Below are positions 17,104 to 25,813 of a DNA stretch of 57,057 nucleotides, one piece after another. This DNA comes from JABMPU01 sp964457455. GTDB lineage: Bacteria; Cloacimonadota; Cloacimonadia; Cloacimonadales; TCS61. Location: positions 1-57,057 of the forward strand of contig CAYWJN010000005.1 in NCBI GenBank assembly GCA_964457455.1. Direction: 5' to 3'. The first letter of the stretch is position 1. Each line of letters begins with the position of its first letter. Below the pieces are notes generated by a model, which was given only the letters and a program-made list of their open reading frames with translations, was not told the origin of the DNA and did not search any database. The translations under genes and the position numbers were made by a program.

Positions 17104-18500
17104 ATGAAAAAAGTACTCTTTTTATTAATGCTGATTATTCCGATTTTACTTTTTGCTCAGGATGAAGAACCCGCATCCAACGGACTTAATATGGGTGGAG
17201 GAATTGGCACTGTTTTGATGGGTGGAGAAACCTATTCACAAATCCGTCTGATGCCGGAGCTGGTTTTGGGTAAATTCGGTTTAGGATTGGATATCGAACT
17301 TCTGATAGACAGCGAAGGAAACATTCGTGAAGAAGAGTGGGATGAATTTGAGGATTATGTAAATAAGATTTATTATTTACGTTACGGACAACGGGGCGAT
17401 TCATTTTATGGTAAGATAGGAGGATTTCCATATTATACTTTAGGGCACGGTCTGATTATGAAAGACTATTCAAATATGTTAAGATATCCCCAGGTAAGAC
17501 AGCTCGGAGTTCAGTTGGGAGGTAAACTTCCTTTTGCAGATTTGGAACTGGAAGTATTTACTTCCAATATTACAGAAAACGATATTTTAGCTGGAAGGAT
17601 TGTCACAGCCCCATTAAAAGATATGAATCTTCCTATAATCAGTAACATTAAACTTGGTGCTACAATCGTTCATGATGCAAACCAGTATAACGGACTGCTC
17701 GATTCTGATGATGATAATTACGCTGATGTTTTTGATGACTTTCCCGACAATGCAAATTATCACAATTTAGTAGATTATGAAATTGAATTTTATCAAAGTC
17801 TTTATGAAGAGCTTTTCCCGGATTCATCTCAAGCAGCTTTTGAAAACTGGTTTTATAATTCACCAACTCTGGATGAGCTGAGAAATCCATCTATGAGCGA
17901 ACTTGGAGAAGAGGAAATTACAGTTTTCGGTGTAGATTACGAAATTCCATTATTTCAAACCGACCTTATCTTTTTCAGTCATTATGGTGAGTTAGCTCAA
18001 ATCGTTGATCATAATATGGGATTTATATTTCCAGGATTTTATTCCAAGTTCCTGATTTTCGATATGAACCTGGAATTCAGAATGTATCAAGATGATTTTA
18101 TGCCTGCTTATTTTGATAACATTTACGATGAACAGCGAGCTTTTTATGACTTAATTGAAGAAACTGGAAAAGATACAATCAAAACAAAAGAAGATACAAT
18201 CGAAGGAACTCCTGAATCCAAAGGATGGCATGCAAGTTTAACTTCTAATTTGTTCCGAGTTCTTTCATTAACAGTTACTTATGAAGATATGTACGGAAAA
18301 GGTGATGAAAACGTAAAATCTTTGTGGGGAAAACTGGCTTTCAATAACACTTTCATCCCAAAACTGAATATTGCTGAGGTTAATTATTCTCAGACAGGCT
18401 TTGAAAAACTCAAATATTTCAAAACACCATCGTCTTTAATTGAAGGAAAACTTGGTTTTTCAATGTCCGCTAATACTGAACTTGTGGGAACTTACCAGGA
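17104..18500 (+). CDS. Outer-membrane/surface protein, unknown, 3' end lost in a gap
   Basis: Begins with a clear signal peptide (MKKVLFLLMLIIPILLFAQ, cleavage near residue 19) and continues in alternating beta-type segments (FGLGLDIELLIDSEG, YGKIGGFPYYTLGHGLIM, LPFADLELEVFTSN), as expected for an outer-membrane beta-barrel of the FCB group. An acidic loop with DSDDDNYADVFDDFPDN resembles Ca-binding thrombospondin type 3-like repeats. I do not recognise a named family. GGAGG stands 9 nt before the ATG and a TTGACA box at 17047-17052. The 465 codons present end at the N gap; the reading frame that continues past the gap belongs to tatD, not to this protein. Confidence 0.7.
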
Positions 18501-18600
18501 NNNNNNNNNNNNNNNNNNNNNNNNNNNNNNNNNNNNNNNNNNNNNNNNNNNNNNNNNNNNNNNNNNNNNNNNNNNNNNNNNNNNNNNNNNNNNNNNNNNN
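18501..18600. other. Assembly gap (100 N), true size unknown
   Basis: Exactly 100 N at a scaffold join. The flanks share no sequence, so unlike the second gap this one hides real DNA: at least the end of the outer-membrane protein gene and the start of tatD. The open frame that spans it is an accident of the N count. Confidence 0.95.
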
Positions 18601-19083
18601 AAAATAATTGCCATCGGTGAAATCGGTTTAGACGGACGAAAAAATAATTCCGAATGGCAAAAGAAAATTTTACTCAAACAGCTCGATCTGGCAAAGAATT
18701 ATGACCTTCCAGTCATCTTTCATACAGTGAAAAAATATTATGTGCTTTATAAAATTCTTAAACAGAATTTTCCCAAAGTGCGTGGATTTCTACATAGTTT
18801 CAACGCTTCTTTAGAAATTACAGAATTGTTCTCAAAGTATGATCTTGCATTTTCTTTAAACGCAAAAACTCCAAATACAAAAGTTCTTGAATTTATTATG
18901 AAAAGAGGGTTTTTCTTTTTTGAAACAGATGCTCCCTATCAGAAACCTGAAAACTTAAAAGATGATTTTAATCATCTGAAAAACCTTATATGGGTTGTTG
19001 ATAAAGTTTCCGAAAAGACGAATATCGAAAAAAATATTTTGAAAGAAAAACAATTTGAGAATTTTCAGGTGTTGTTTGAATAG
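18601..19083 (+). CDS. TatD-family hydrolase, 5' end missing
   Basis: The last 160 codons of a TatD-type metal-dependent DNase/hydrolase. Visible: IIAIGEIGLDGR (the metal Glu in GEIGLD), QLDLAKNYDLPVIFHTV (metal His), FLHSFNASLEITELF (metal His) and FFFETDAPYQKPE (metal Asp, FETDAP). The region before IAIGEIG, including the first HxH motif, lies in the gap. Family members act as 3'-5' exonucleases or D-aminoacyl-tRNA deacylase-like enzymes; the specific role is not resolved. tcdA follows 64 nt later. Confidence 0.85.
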   Translation, partial: KIIAIGEIGLDGRKNNSEWQKKILLKQLDLAKNYDLPVIFHTVKKYYVLYKILKQNFPKVRGFLHSFNASLEITELFSKYDLAFSLNAKTPNTKVLEFIMKRGFFFFETDAPYQKPENLKDDFNHLKNLIWVVDKVSEKTNIEKNILKEKQFENFQVLFE

Positions 19084-19147
19084 TCTTTGAAGAAAACTTG
19101 TGAAGTTGAAGAATATTGTGCCTTTTGTGCATTTTAGTGGCTAAAAA

Positions 19148-19882
19148 ATGGATCAATTTTCAAGAACAGAACTACTTTTCGGGAATGAAGCAATTGAGAT
19201 ATTTCGCAAAACCAGGGTTGCTGTTATGGGTCTTGGAGGAGTTGGTTCATTTGCTGCGGAAGCATTGGTACGAAGCGGTATCGGAGCTTTTCTATTAGTA
19301 GATTTCGATAAAGTGAGTCTTTCCAATCTCAATCGTCAATCACAAGCTTTACATAGTACAATAGGCAAAATGAAAACCGAAGCAATGAAAGAGCGAATTC
19401 TGGATATCAATCCCAAAGCCAAAGTGGATATTTATTCTGATTTTTGTGCAATCGAGTCCAGAGAATTTTTGCTAAAAAATGTAGATTTTGTGGTTGATGC
19501 GATTGATAGTCTGGGACCGAAATCCGGATTGCTTGAAGCAGTTTATAATAAAAAAATTCCTGTCATTTCTGTGTTAGGAGCTGCCAGCAGATTTGATCCG
19601 TCCAAAATAGAACTTTGTGATATTTCCAAAAGCCGGATTTGTCCGCTGGCAAAAAAAGTGCGGAAGTATCTTCACAGAAGAGGAATTACAGAAGGAATAC
19701 CAGTCATTTATTCTTATGAAAAACCAATTGCTCAATTTACTCATGAAGCCGGAGCAGAGGCAGAATGGATTTCCGGACGGGGAAGAAAAAGAGGAACTCT
19801 GGGTTCGGTTGTTTATATGCCGGCAATAATGGGAATGTGGGCTGCCAGTTATGTTCTGAGGAAATTGGCTGGGAAGATTTAG
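19148..19882 (+). CDS. tcdA: tRNA threonylcarbamoyladenosine dehydratase
   Basis: E1-like enzyme that cyclises t6A37 in tRNA to ct6A using ATP. The nucleotide-binding motif is VAVMGLGGVGSFAAEALVRS (about residues 20-39), followed by LLVDFDKVSLSNLNRQ and VVDAIDSLGPKSGLLEAV. The family-specific AASRFDPSKIELCDISKSR (about 141-159) follows. C-terminal IMGMWAASYVLRKLAG is also typical. The 244-residue length is normal. Unlike ThiF/MoeB there is no pair of CxxC zinc motifs, which supports TcdA over sulfur-carrier adenylation. Only a weak Shine-Dalgarno is visible. Convergent with rmuC. Confidence 0.9.
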   Translation: MDQFSRTELLFGNEAIEIFRKTRVAVMGLGGVGSFAAEALVRSGIGAFLLVDFDKVSLSNLNRQSQALHSTIGKMKTEAMKERILDINPKAKVDIYSDFCAIESREFLLKNVDFVVDAIDSLGPKSGLLEAVYNKKIPVISVLGAASRFDPSKIELCDISKSRICPLAKKVRKYLHRRGITEGIPVIYSYEKPIAQFTHEAGAEAEWISGRGRKRGTLGSVVYMPAIMGMWAASYVLRKLAGKI

Positions 19883-19948
19883 CTCGTGAAAACCTTTGCG
19901 AAGCTTCTTACGTAGAGAATCCCAGAAGATAAATTTCGCAAAGTTCTT
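19883..19948. terminator. Hairpin between convergent tcdA and rmuC
   Basis: AACCTTTGCGAAG at 19890-19902 and TTTCGCAAAGTT at 19933-19944 are nearly complementary across a 30-nt loop. The position between convergent stops fits a shared terminator. The sequence belongs to a CCTTGCGAAGGTT-type repeat also seen at 33318-33364 and 43080-43138. Confidence 0.45.
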
Positions 19949-21298
19949 CTATTCTATCAGAGCCTCTTCTTCCTCAATAAACTTATCCGGAATGCTTTTG
20001 CTTGCTTTTGCACCCAATTTTTTGATGTTTTCTACTCTCGAAATCAGGTTTCCTCTTCCGGTAGAAAGTTTCTTAATTGCATCTTGAAATGATCTATTAG
20101 ACCTTTCGATATTCACTCCGACTTTCTCCAAATCTTCCAACATTCGCACAAAGGCATCATAAAGATTTCCACTTTGACGAGCAATTTCCAGGGCATGTTT
20201 AGTCTGGTTATCCTGGCGCCAGATAGATTCGATAGTCCTTAAAATTGCCATCAGACCGCTGGGTCCAACAATAATAACTTTTTTGTCAAAAGCATATTTG
20301 AATAAAGAACTATCTGGATGCAAAGCTATGGTAAAACTGGCTTCAATAGGCATAAACAAGAAAACATAATCCGGTGTATTCAATCCTTCTCTGGTTTGAT
20401 AGTGCTTGTTATGCAGGTCATCAACATGAGATCTGATGGACTTTTCCAATTCTTTTCTGTAACCTTTTTTCTGTTCTTCAGTTTCCGAATTCACTAATCT
20501 TTCATAGGCAATTAAAGAAACTTTTGAATCTATAATTATGTGTTTATTGTCTGGAAATTTTATAATAAAATCTGGTTTGGAAGGAGTTCCTTCTTCACTT
20601 TTCAAACCCATTCCTCTACCTTGAGTTTCGTACTCGATCCCTTTTCGCAATCCCGATTCTTCTAAAATTCTTTCCAGGATAACTTCTCCCCAGTTTCCCT
20701 GAACTTTCACATCACCTTTCAAAGCTTTGGTAAGATTGGAAGCATCATCACTGATTTGTTTGTTCAGTTTTTCCAGGTTTCGAATCTGTTCTATCAGGGA
20801 AATATTGGTTTTCAGATTTTCTTTATGAGTAAATTCAACTTTAGTTTCGAACTCCAATATTTTTTCTTTGAGAGGCTTGAGAATCTCATCAAGATTTGCT
20901 CTGTTTTTTTCGGTGAATTTGCTGCTTTTTTCCTCAAATATTTTATTTGCCAGATTTTCAAAAGCATCGGTAAATTTAGTTTGCATTTCTTCAATTTCTT
21001 TTTTCTGGTTTTCTAATTTTTCCAGAAGATTCTTGTTTTTTGCATTAACCTCAGAAAAAGCAGAATTTAATGTAAGAATCTTTTTCCTTTCATTTGAAAG
21101 CTCTTCTTTATTTATTTTTAGATCTTCTTCTAAAAGACTTTTTTTAGCTTCAGCATTACTTCTGTCTTCTGTTAATTCGATAATTTTTCTATTCAAATTA
21201 TCTGCTTCCTGTTTGGAAATCCCTTTTTTTGATTTCAAAAACAAACCGATAATCAATCCACCCAGAACTATCCCAAAAATTAGATAAATTATTTCCAT
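19949..21298 (-). CDS. rmuC: DNA recombination protein RmuC
   Basis: Membrane-anchored coiled-coil protein with a nuclease-like domain; Escherichia coli RmuC limits rearrangements between inverted repeats. Residues 1-26 form one membrane segment (IIYLIFGIVLGGLIIGLFL), about 30-185 a Glu/Lys-rich coiled coil. The conserved RmuC domain follows: VQGNWGEVILERILEESGLR, KPDFIIKFPDNKHIIIDSKV (a PD-(D/E)xK-like core, with IIIDSKVSL), YVFLFMPIEASFTIAL, and WRQDNQTKHALEIARQSGNL. The ATG at 21298 has GGAG 5 nt upstream; a longer reading from 21319 has no ribosome site. The 449-residue length is normal. Confidence 0.92.
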   Translation of the reverse strand: MEIIYLIFGIVLGGLIIGLFLKSKKGISKQEADNLNRKIIELTEDRSNAEAKKSLLEEDLKINKEELSNERKKILTLNSAFSEVNAKNKNLLEKLENQKKEIEEMQTKFTDAFENLANKIFEEKSSKFTEKNRANLDEILKPLKEKILEFETKVEFTHKENLKTNISLIEQIRNLEKLNKQISDDASNLTKALKGDVKVQGNWGEVILERILEESGLRKGIEYETQGRGMGLKSEEGTPSKPDFIIKFPDNKHIIIDSKVSLIAYERLVNSETEEQKKGYRKELEKSIRSHVDDLHNKHYQTREGLNTPDYVFLFMPIEASFTIALHPDSSLFKYAFDKKVIIVGPSGLMAILRTIESIWRQDNQTKHALEIARQSGNLYDAFVRMLEDLEKVGVNIERSNRSFQDAIKKLSTGRGNLISRVENIKKLGAKASKSIPDKFIEEEEALIE

Positions 21299-21333
21299 CT
21301 CATCTCCACCAACAATCATTCATATTAGATATT

Positions 21334-22407
21334 TTACATTTTTTCTTCAATCTTGATTTTGGCTTTCATTTCAGATTTCTCTAAAGTTTCCAGTTCTGCT
21401 AAAGCATTATTCAGAATGACCACACGTTCTCTGTAAGGTATGAAAGCGCTTTTGAAACCATTCAGAATGATGTGTTTAACATCAGTATATTCCAATCCCA
21501 ATTTATTGATCCCCAGCATATATTCATCTGTCAATGTTGTATCAGACATCAAACGATTATCAGTATTCAGTGTAACCCGCAAACCGTAATCATAATAAAA
21601 ACTCAGAGGATGATGTTTCAGAGTTTTAACAGATTTTGAATGAAGATTGCTTGATATGCAAATTTCAAGAGGAATGCGATGATCATTGACATAATTCAGA
21701 AGATCGCCGTCCTCAATAAGACGTGTTCCATGACCCAACCTGTGAGTGCTGCAATAATGCAGAGCTTCATGAATACTTTTGGGACCGTAAGCTTCCCCGG
21801 CATGAACGGTAATATTAATGTTGTTGTTCAAAACCAGGTAGAATGCCTCTTTATGCTCTTTTGCCGGATAATTGTACTCCGAACCGGCCAGGTCAAATCC
21901 GATCACACCTTTATTTTTATATGCAACTGTCAATTCTGCCAGCGTTAAGGATGTTTCAGGATCCATATTGCGAATTCCACAAACAATTACCCCCGTTTTT
22001 ATATTAAAGTCCTTTTCTGCTGAAAATAATCCCTCCAACACAGCATTAATAATCGCAGTTAATTTCAAACCTTTCTGGGTATGCAGAATAGGAGAATATC
22101 GCACTTCCATATAACGTATATTTTCTTTTGCTGCATCCTCTGCCAGTTCATAGGCAGCACGCTTTAGAGACTGCTTTGTCTGCAATACACTCAGCGTTAC
22201 TTTAAAAGCTTTCAAATATTCATCCAGACTTTTACAATCTTTGCCGCAACAGACTATTTTCTTAAGCTCCTGCGGATCATTTGATGGAAGTTTTACATTT
22301 TGGTCTTTAGCCATCTCAAAAATTGTGGACAATCTTAAAGACCCGTCCAAGTGGACATGCAAATCTGTTTTCGGTAGTTTTTCTATGAATTCTCTTTTCA
22401 ATTTCAT
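21334..22407 (-). CDS. add: Adenosine deaminase
   Basis: Zinc enzyme that converts adenosine to inosine in purine salvage or breakdown. Metal and catalytic residues are all present: TDLHVHLDGSLR near the N-terminus (HxH), NITVHAGEAYGPKS (His and catalytic Glu), HRLGHGTRLIEDG, and RVTLNTDNRLMSDTTLTDEY (metal Asp). The 357-residue length is typical. The ATG at 22407 follows GGAGAAAAT; an upstream in-frame extension runs into the palindromic repeat and is unlikely. Together with the XdhC/allantoinase-like group this hints at purine use as carbon or nitrogen source, an inference. Confidence 0.93.
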   Translation of the reverse strand: MKLKREFIEKLPKTDLHVHLDGSLRLSTIFEMAKDQNVKLPSNDPQELKKIVCCGKDCKSLDEYLKAFKVTLSVLQTKQSLKRAAYELAEDAAKENIRYMEVRYSPILHTQKGLKLTAIINAVLEGLFSAEKDFNIKTGVIVCGIRNMDPETSLTLAELTVAYKNKGVIGFDLAGSEYNYPAKEHKEAFYLVLNNNINITVHAGEAYGPKSIHEALHYCSTHRLGHGTRLIEDGDLLNYVNDHRIPLEICISSNLHSKSVKTLKHHPLSFYYDYGLRVTLNTDNRLMSDTTLTDEYMLGINKLGLEYTDVKHIILNGFKSAFIPYRERVVILNNALAELETLEKSEMKAKIKIEEKM

Positions 22408-22433
22408 ATTTTCTCCAAGTTTGATTATTTCCT

Positions 22434-22700
22434 CCCGTTGGTTCAGACTTGCAGTCTGAATTAAAATATTTTGGTTCAATCAACATGTCTGAACCTGCGG
22501 AAGAATTATTTTATTTTAAGAACTATTAAGAAAAATTTTCAAAGAGTGTTTTGGTGTCAAAGAAAAAAGTAAAGTTGGGTTAAAGATTTTGCGATTTTTA
22601 TCTTATAAATATCTCTTCGCAGGAAATATCTCCCGCTGGTTCAGACATGTAGTCTGAATCAAAACAATTAGGTTCAATCAACATGATTGAATCTGCGTGG
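22434..22700. repeat. Two copies of a ~65-nt palindrome-bearing repeat
   Basis: Copy 1 (about 22436-22500) and copy 2 (about 22632-22698) align as GGTTCAGAC..GCAGTCTGAAT..AA, a short A/T spacer, then GGTTCAATCAACATG.CTGAA.CTGCG. Each contains a TTCAGAC/GTCTGAA hairpin. They are direct repeats 196 nt apart and fill most of the gap between the adenosine deaminase start and polA. No gene is seen in the 374-nt gap. Confidence 0.75.
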
Positions 22701-22781
22701 ATGTTGCAATAAACCTTTGAAATCAAAAAAAAATAGACACATTTTTGCCAATAATCAAAAAAGATATCAGGAGATAATGTA

Positions 22782-25493
22782 ATGAAAAAAAAACTTTTTC
22801 TTATTGATGGAACTGCAATAATTTATCGCGCTTTTTTTGCTTTTATCAAAAATCCTCTTCGCAACAGCAGAGGAGAGAATACGAGTGCGATTTACGGAAC
22901 AATAAACACTATTCTTCGCTTGATAGATAAATATAATGCCCATTACATTGCCATCTCCTTTGATCGAAGGGAAAAAACTTTCCGGCATAAAATTACTGAA
23001 ACCTATAAAGCGAATCGTCCACCAGCTCCCGAGGAACTGCACGCACAGGTTGAACCGATAAAAGAATTTTTCAAGCTCATAAATATTCCTGAAATATCTT
23101 ACGCTGGATATGAAGCAGATGATATCCTGGCAACACTCACGGAAAAATTCAAGAATGACTTCGAAGTGATAATCGTAACTGGTGACAAAGATTTTACTCA
23201 GCTTGTGGATGATAAAGTTATGCTTTATGATCCTTTCAAAGAAAAGATAACAAAAGAAAAGGAAGTAGAGGAAAAATACGGTTTGAAACCAGAGCAGTTC
23301 ATCGATTATCTGGCGATTTGTGGTGATAGTGCGGATAACATTCCCGGTGTAAAAGGAATCGGACCCAAAGGTGCAACAAAGCTTTTACAGGAATTTGGTT
23401 CGCTGGAAAACATTTATCAGAATATCAATAAAATTTCAGCAAAAGGCATCAAATTAAAATTGTCGGAATTTCGCGGAGATGCTTTCCTATCCCAGAAGCT
23501 TGCAAAGATAGTTCGTGATGTTCCCATTGAACCTTTACAGGAAAATGAACTATCTTTTGAAAAGACTGATTTGCTTAACTCGGTTGAGATGCTGAAACGT
23601 TATGAACTTTTTTCTATCCTGAAAAAAATTGTTGCTTTGAGTCCAGGTTCGGTTGGAATTAATATTGAGCCTGAGAAAACAGCAGAATCCGAAATAGAAT
23701 TTGACCATATTTTGGTGGATAGAAAAACGGATTTTGAAAAAATGCTGATTGAATTCAAAAATAAAACTGTGGTAGCGATCGATACTGAAACAACATCTAC
23801 GGATCCGATTTCAGCAGAACTTGTCGGAATATCTTTGTGTGCAGAAAATAATAAAGCTTTCTACATTTCTATCGCTCACCAGATGGCAGATAATCTGGAT
23901 GAAAAGTTTGTCGTAAATGAATTGAACAAAGCCTTAAATGGTAAATTGCTGATTGGTCATAATATCAAATATGATTATATGATTCTGCAAAATTCTGGCT
24001 GGGAAATAACAAATAAAGTTTTTGATACAATGATCGCTGATTATCTTCTGAATCCAACTTCCAGACATTCTTTATATGAATGTGCAAAGAGGGAGTTTGA
24101 TTATGTGATGGTTAAGATTTCCGAGCTTATTGGTAAAGGAAAGAAACAGATTACATTTGACCTGGTACCAACTTCTCAGGCTTGTAAATATTCTGCTGAA
24201 GATGCAAATATCACTTTCCGGCTTTATGAAGTTTATGCTAAGAAATTGGAGCAGGAAGATCTGAACAAGCTTTTCGAAAATATTGAAATACCACTTTTCA
24301 AAGTTTTAGCGAAAATGGAAAGAAATGGTGTAAAAATCAATACGAAAATCTTGTCAGAAATTTCAAAAAAGAACCAGAAGAAATTAGGTGAATTAACAAA
24401 GGAGATTTATGAAATTGCAGGTTTGCAATTCAATTTGAACTCGACTCAACAACTGGCAAAAGTGCTTTTTGAGGATTTGGGAATTCCTCCTGTAAAAAAA
24501 ACCAAAACCGGATATTCTACTGATGTAACAGTTCTGGAAACTTTAGCTAAAAACTATGAAATAGCTGAACTTCTGATGGATTACCGTCAACTCACAAAAC
24601 TAGAATCAACATATATAAATGCATTACCGCATTTGATAAATCCTCAAACAGGAAGAGTGCATTCATCATTCAACCAGACAGTGGCATCAACAGGCAGATT
24701 ATCGAGTTCAAATCCGAATTTGCAGAATATACCTATTAGAACAGAACTTGGCAGAGAAATCCGAAAAGCATTTGTAACTGAAAATGATGATTTCGTTATT
24801 CTTTCAGCAGACTATTCACAGATAGAACTCCGCATCCTGGCAATGCTTTCTCAAGATGATAAAATGATTAACGCCTTCTGCAATAAAGAGGATATTCATC
24901 GCGAAACAGCCAGCATTATTTATGATGTATCTAAAGAAGAAGTAAGTTCCGAGCAACGCCGTTATGCCAAAATCATCAACTTTGGACTTATGTATGGAAT
25001 GGGAGCGTTTCGAGTTTCTAACGAGCTGGGAATTTCCAGGAAGGAAGCTGCTGAATTCATTGAGAACTATTTCAGTAAATTTCCAACTATAAAAAATTAT
25101 CTCGATTCCGGTATAGAACAAGCAAAAGAAAATGGATATGTTTCCACGATTTTTAGCCGCAAACTTTATCTTCCAGAACTTAACAGCAGTAATAAAATGC
25201 GGCTCAAAGAAGCTGAAAGAATCGCAACCAATATGCCTATCCAGGGAAGTGCTGCGGATATTATCAAAATTGCCATGATCAACTTAAATGAGAAAATCAA
25301 AAATGATCCTGATATTAAGATGATAATCCAGGTTCATGATGAACTGGTTTTCGAAGTGAAAAATGAGAGACTGGATTATGCGAGAGATCTGATTATAACA
25401 GAAATGGAAAATGCATTACCGGAAGAGTATTCTTCCATCGTTACTTTGGTTGTGGATGTTGACATCGGTAAAAGCTGGTATGAAGCACATTAA
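22782..25493 (+). CDS. polA: DNA polymerase I
   Basis: A 903-residue full-length polymerase for repair and primer removal. The N-terminal 5'-3' exonuclease/FEN domain (about 1-290) has YEADDILATLTEKF, VTGDKDFTQLV and CGDSADNIPGVKGIGPKGA. The 3'-5' proofreading domain (about 320-500) keeps its active site: VAIDTETTSTDP, GHNIKYDYMIL and YSAEDANITFRLY. The polymerase domain has STGRLSSSNPNLQNIPIR, motif A DYSQIELRILAML, the O-helix RRYAKIINFGLMYG and motif C IQVHDELVFEV. AGGAG stands 8 nt before the ATG. Both exonuclease sites appear active, unlike many Pol I homologues that lose proofreading. Confidence 0.97.
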   Translation: MKKKLFLIDGTAIIYRAFFAFIKNPLRNSRGENTSAIYGTINTILRLIDKYNAHYIAISFDRREKTFRHKITETYKANRPPAPEELHAQVEPIKEFFKLINIPEISYAGYEADDILATLTEKFKNDFEVIIVTGDKDFTQLVDDKVMLYDPFKEKITKEKEVEEKYGLKPEQFIDYLAICGDSADNIPGVKGIGPKGATKLLQEFGSLENIYQNINKISAKGIKLKLSEFRGDAFLSQKLAKIVRDVPIEPLQENELSFEKTDLLNSVEMLKRYELFSILKKIVALSPGSVGINIEPEKTAESEIEFDHILVDRKTDFEKMLIEFKNKTVVAIDTETTSTDPISAELVGISLCAENNKAFYISIAHQMADNLDEKFVVNELNKALNGKLLIGHNIKYDYMILQNSGWEITNKVFDTMIADYLLNPTSRHSLYECAKREFDYVMVKISELIGKGKKQITFDLVPTSQACKYSAEDANITFRLYEVYAKKLEQEDLNKLFENIEIPLFKVLAKMERNGVKINTKILSEISKKNQKKLGELTKEIYEIAGLQFNLNSTQQLAKVLFEDLGIPPVKKTKTGYSTDVTVLETLAKNYEIAELLMDYRQLTKLESTYINALPHLINPQTGRVHSSFNQTVASTGRLSSSNPNLQNIPIRTELGREIRKAFVTENDDFVILSADYSQIELRILAMLSQDDKMINAFCNKEDIHRETASIIYDVSKEEVSSEQRRYAKIINFGLMYGMGAFRVSNELGISRKEAAEFIENYFSKFPTIKNYLDSGIEQAKENGYVSTIFSRKLYLPELNSSNKMRLKEAERIATNMPIQGSAADIIKIAMINLNEKIKNDPDIKMIIQVHDELVFEVKNERLDYARDLIITEMENALPEEYSSIVTLVVDVDIGKSWYEAH

Positions 25494-25497
25494 GCAA

Positions 25498-25546
25498 GCA
25501 AGACTTGAGTTAAAAACGCCGCAGGTGGATTTGACTTAAGTCTTGC
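25498..25546 (+). terminator. Hairpin directly after polA
   Basis: GCAAGACTTGAGTTAAA (25498-25514) and TTTGACTTAAGTCTTGC (25530-25546) pair with two mismatches over 17 bp, 5 nt after the polA stop. There is no U-run after it, so it may be a repeat or processing stem rather than an intrinsic terminator. Confidence 0.5.
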
Positions 25547-25662
25547 AGGAGAATAAGGATTGCAAGGTTAGTTTTTCATTCTTAACTCAATTCCTCAGCT
25601 ATCGCTGAGTTATTAAGTCCAGTCTGGAATAATATAATATCAAAGTTGCATCCTCTATATCA

Positions 25663-25685
25663 AACGATGGATCGGGTAATTTCAC
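25663..25685 (+). promoter_or_regulatory. Upstream copy of the AACGAT..ATCGGGTAATTT motif
   Basis: A 23-nt stretch, starting AACGATGGATCGGGTAATTT, 128 nt before the histidine kinase gene. It matches 20 of 23 positions of the element at 28884-28906. The right half of the dyad is weaker here (TCACTC instead of TTACCC). Possibly a binding site for autoregulation by the adjacent response regulator; a TTGACA box follows at 25739-25744. The rest of the 320-nt gap after polA shows no gene. Confidence 0.45.
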
Positions 25686-25813
25686 TCTTATGATTGAAAA
25701 GTCATAAATAGATTTTAGTTTCAATCCATACTTTTTTCTTGACATAAAGTTGAGTTTACGTGGTTTTCTTTTAAATAAAGAATAATTGAAAATATAAGGA
25801 ACTTGGTGCTACT

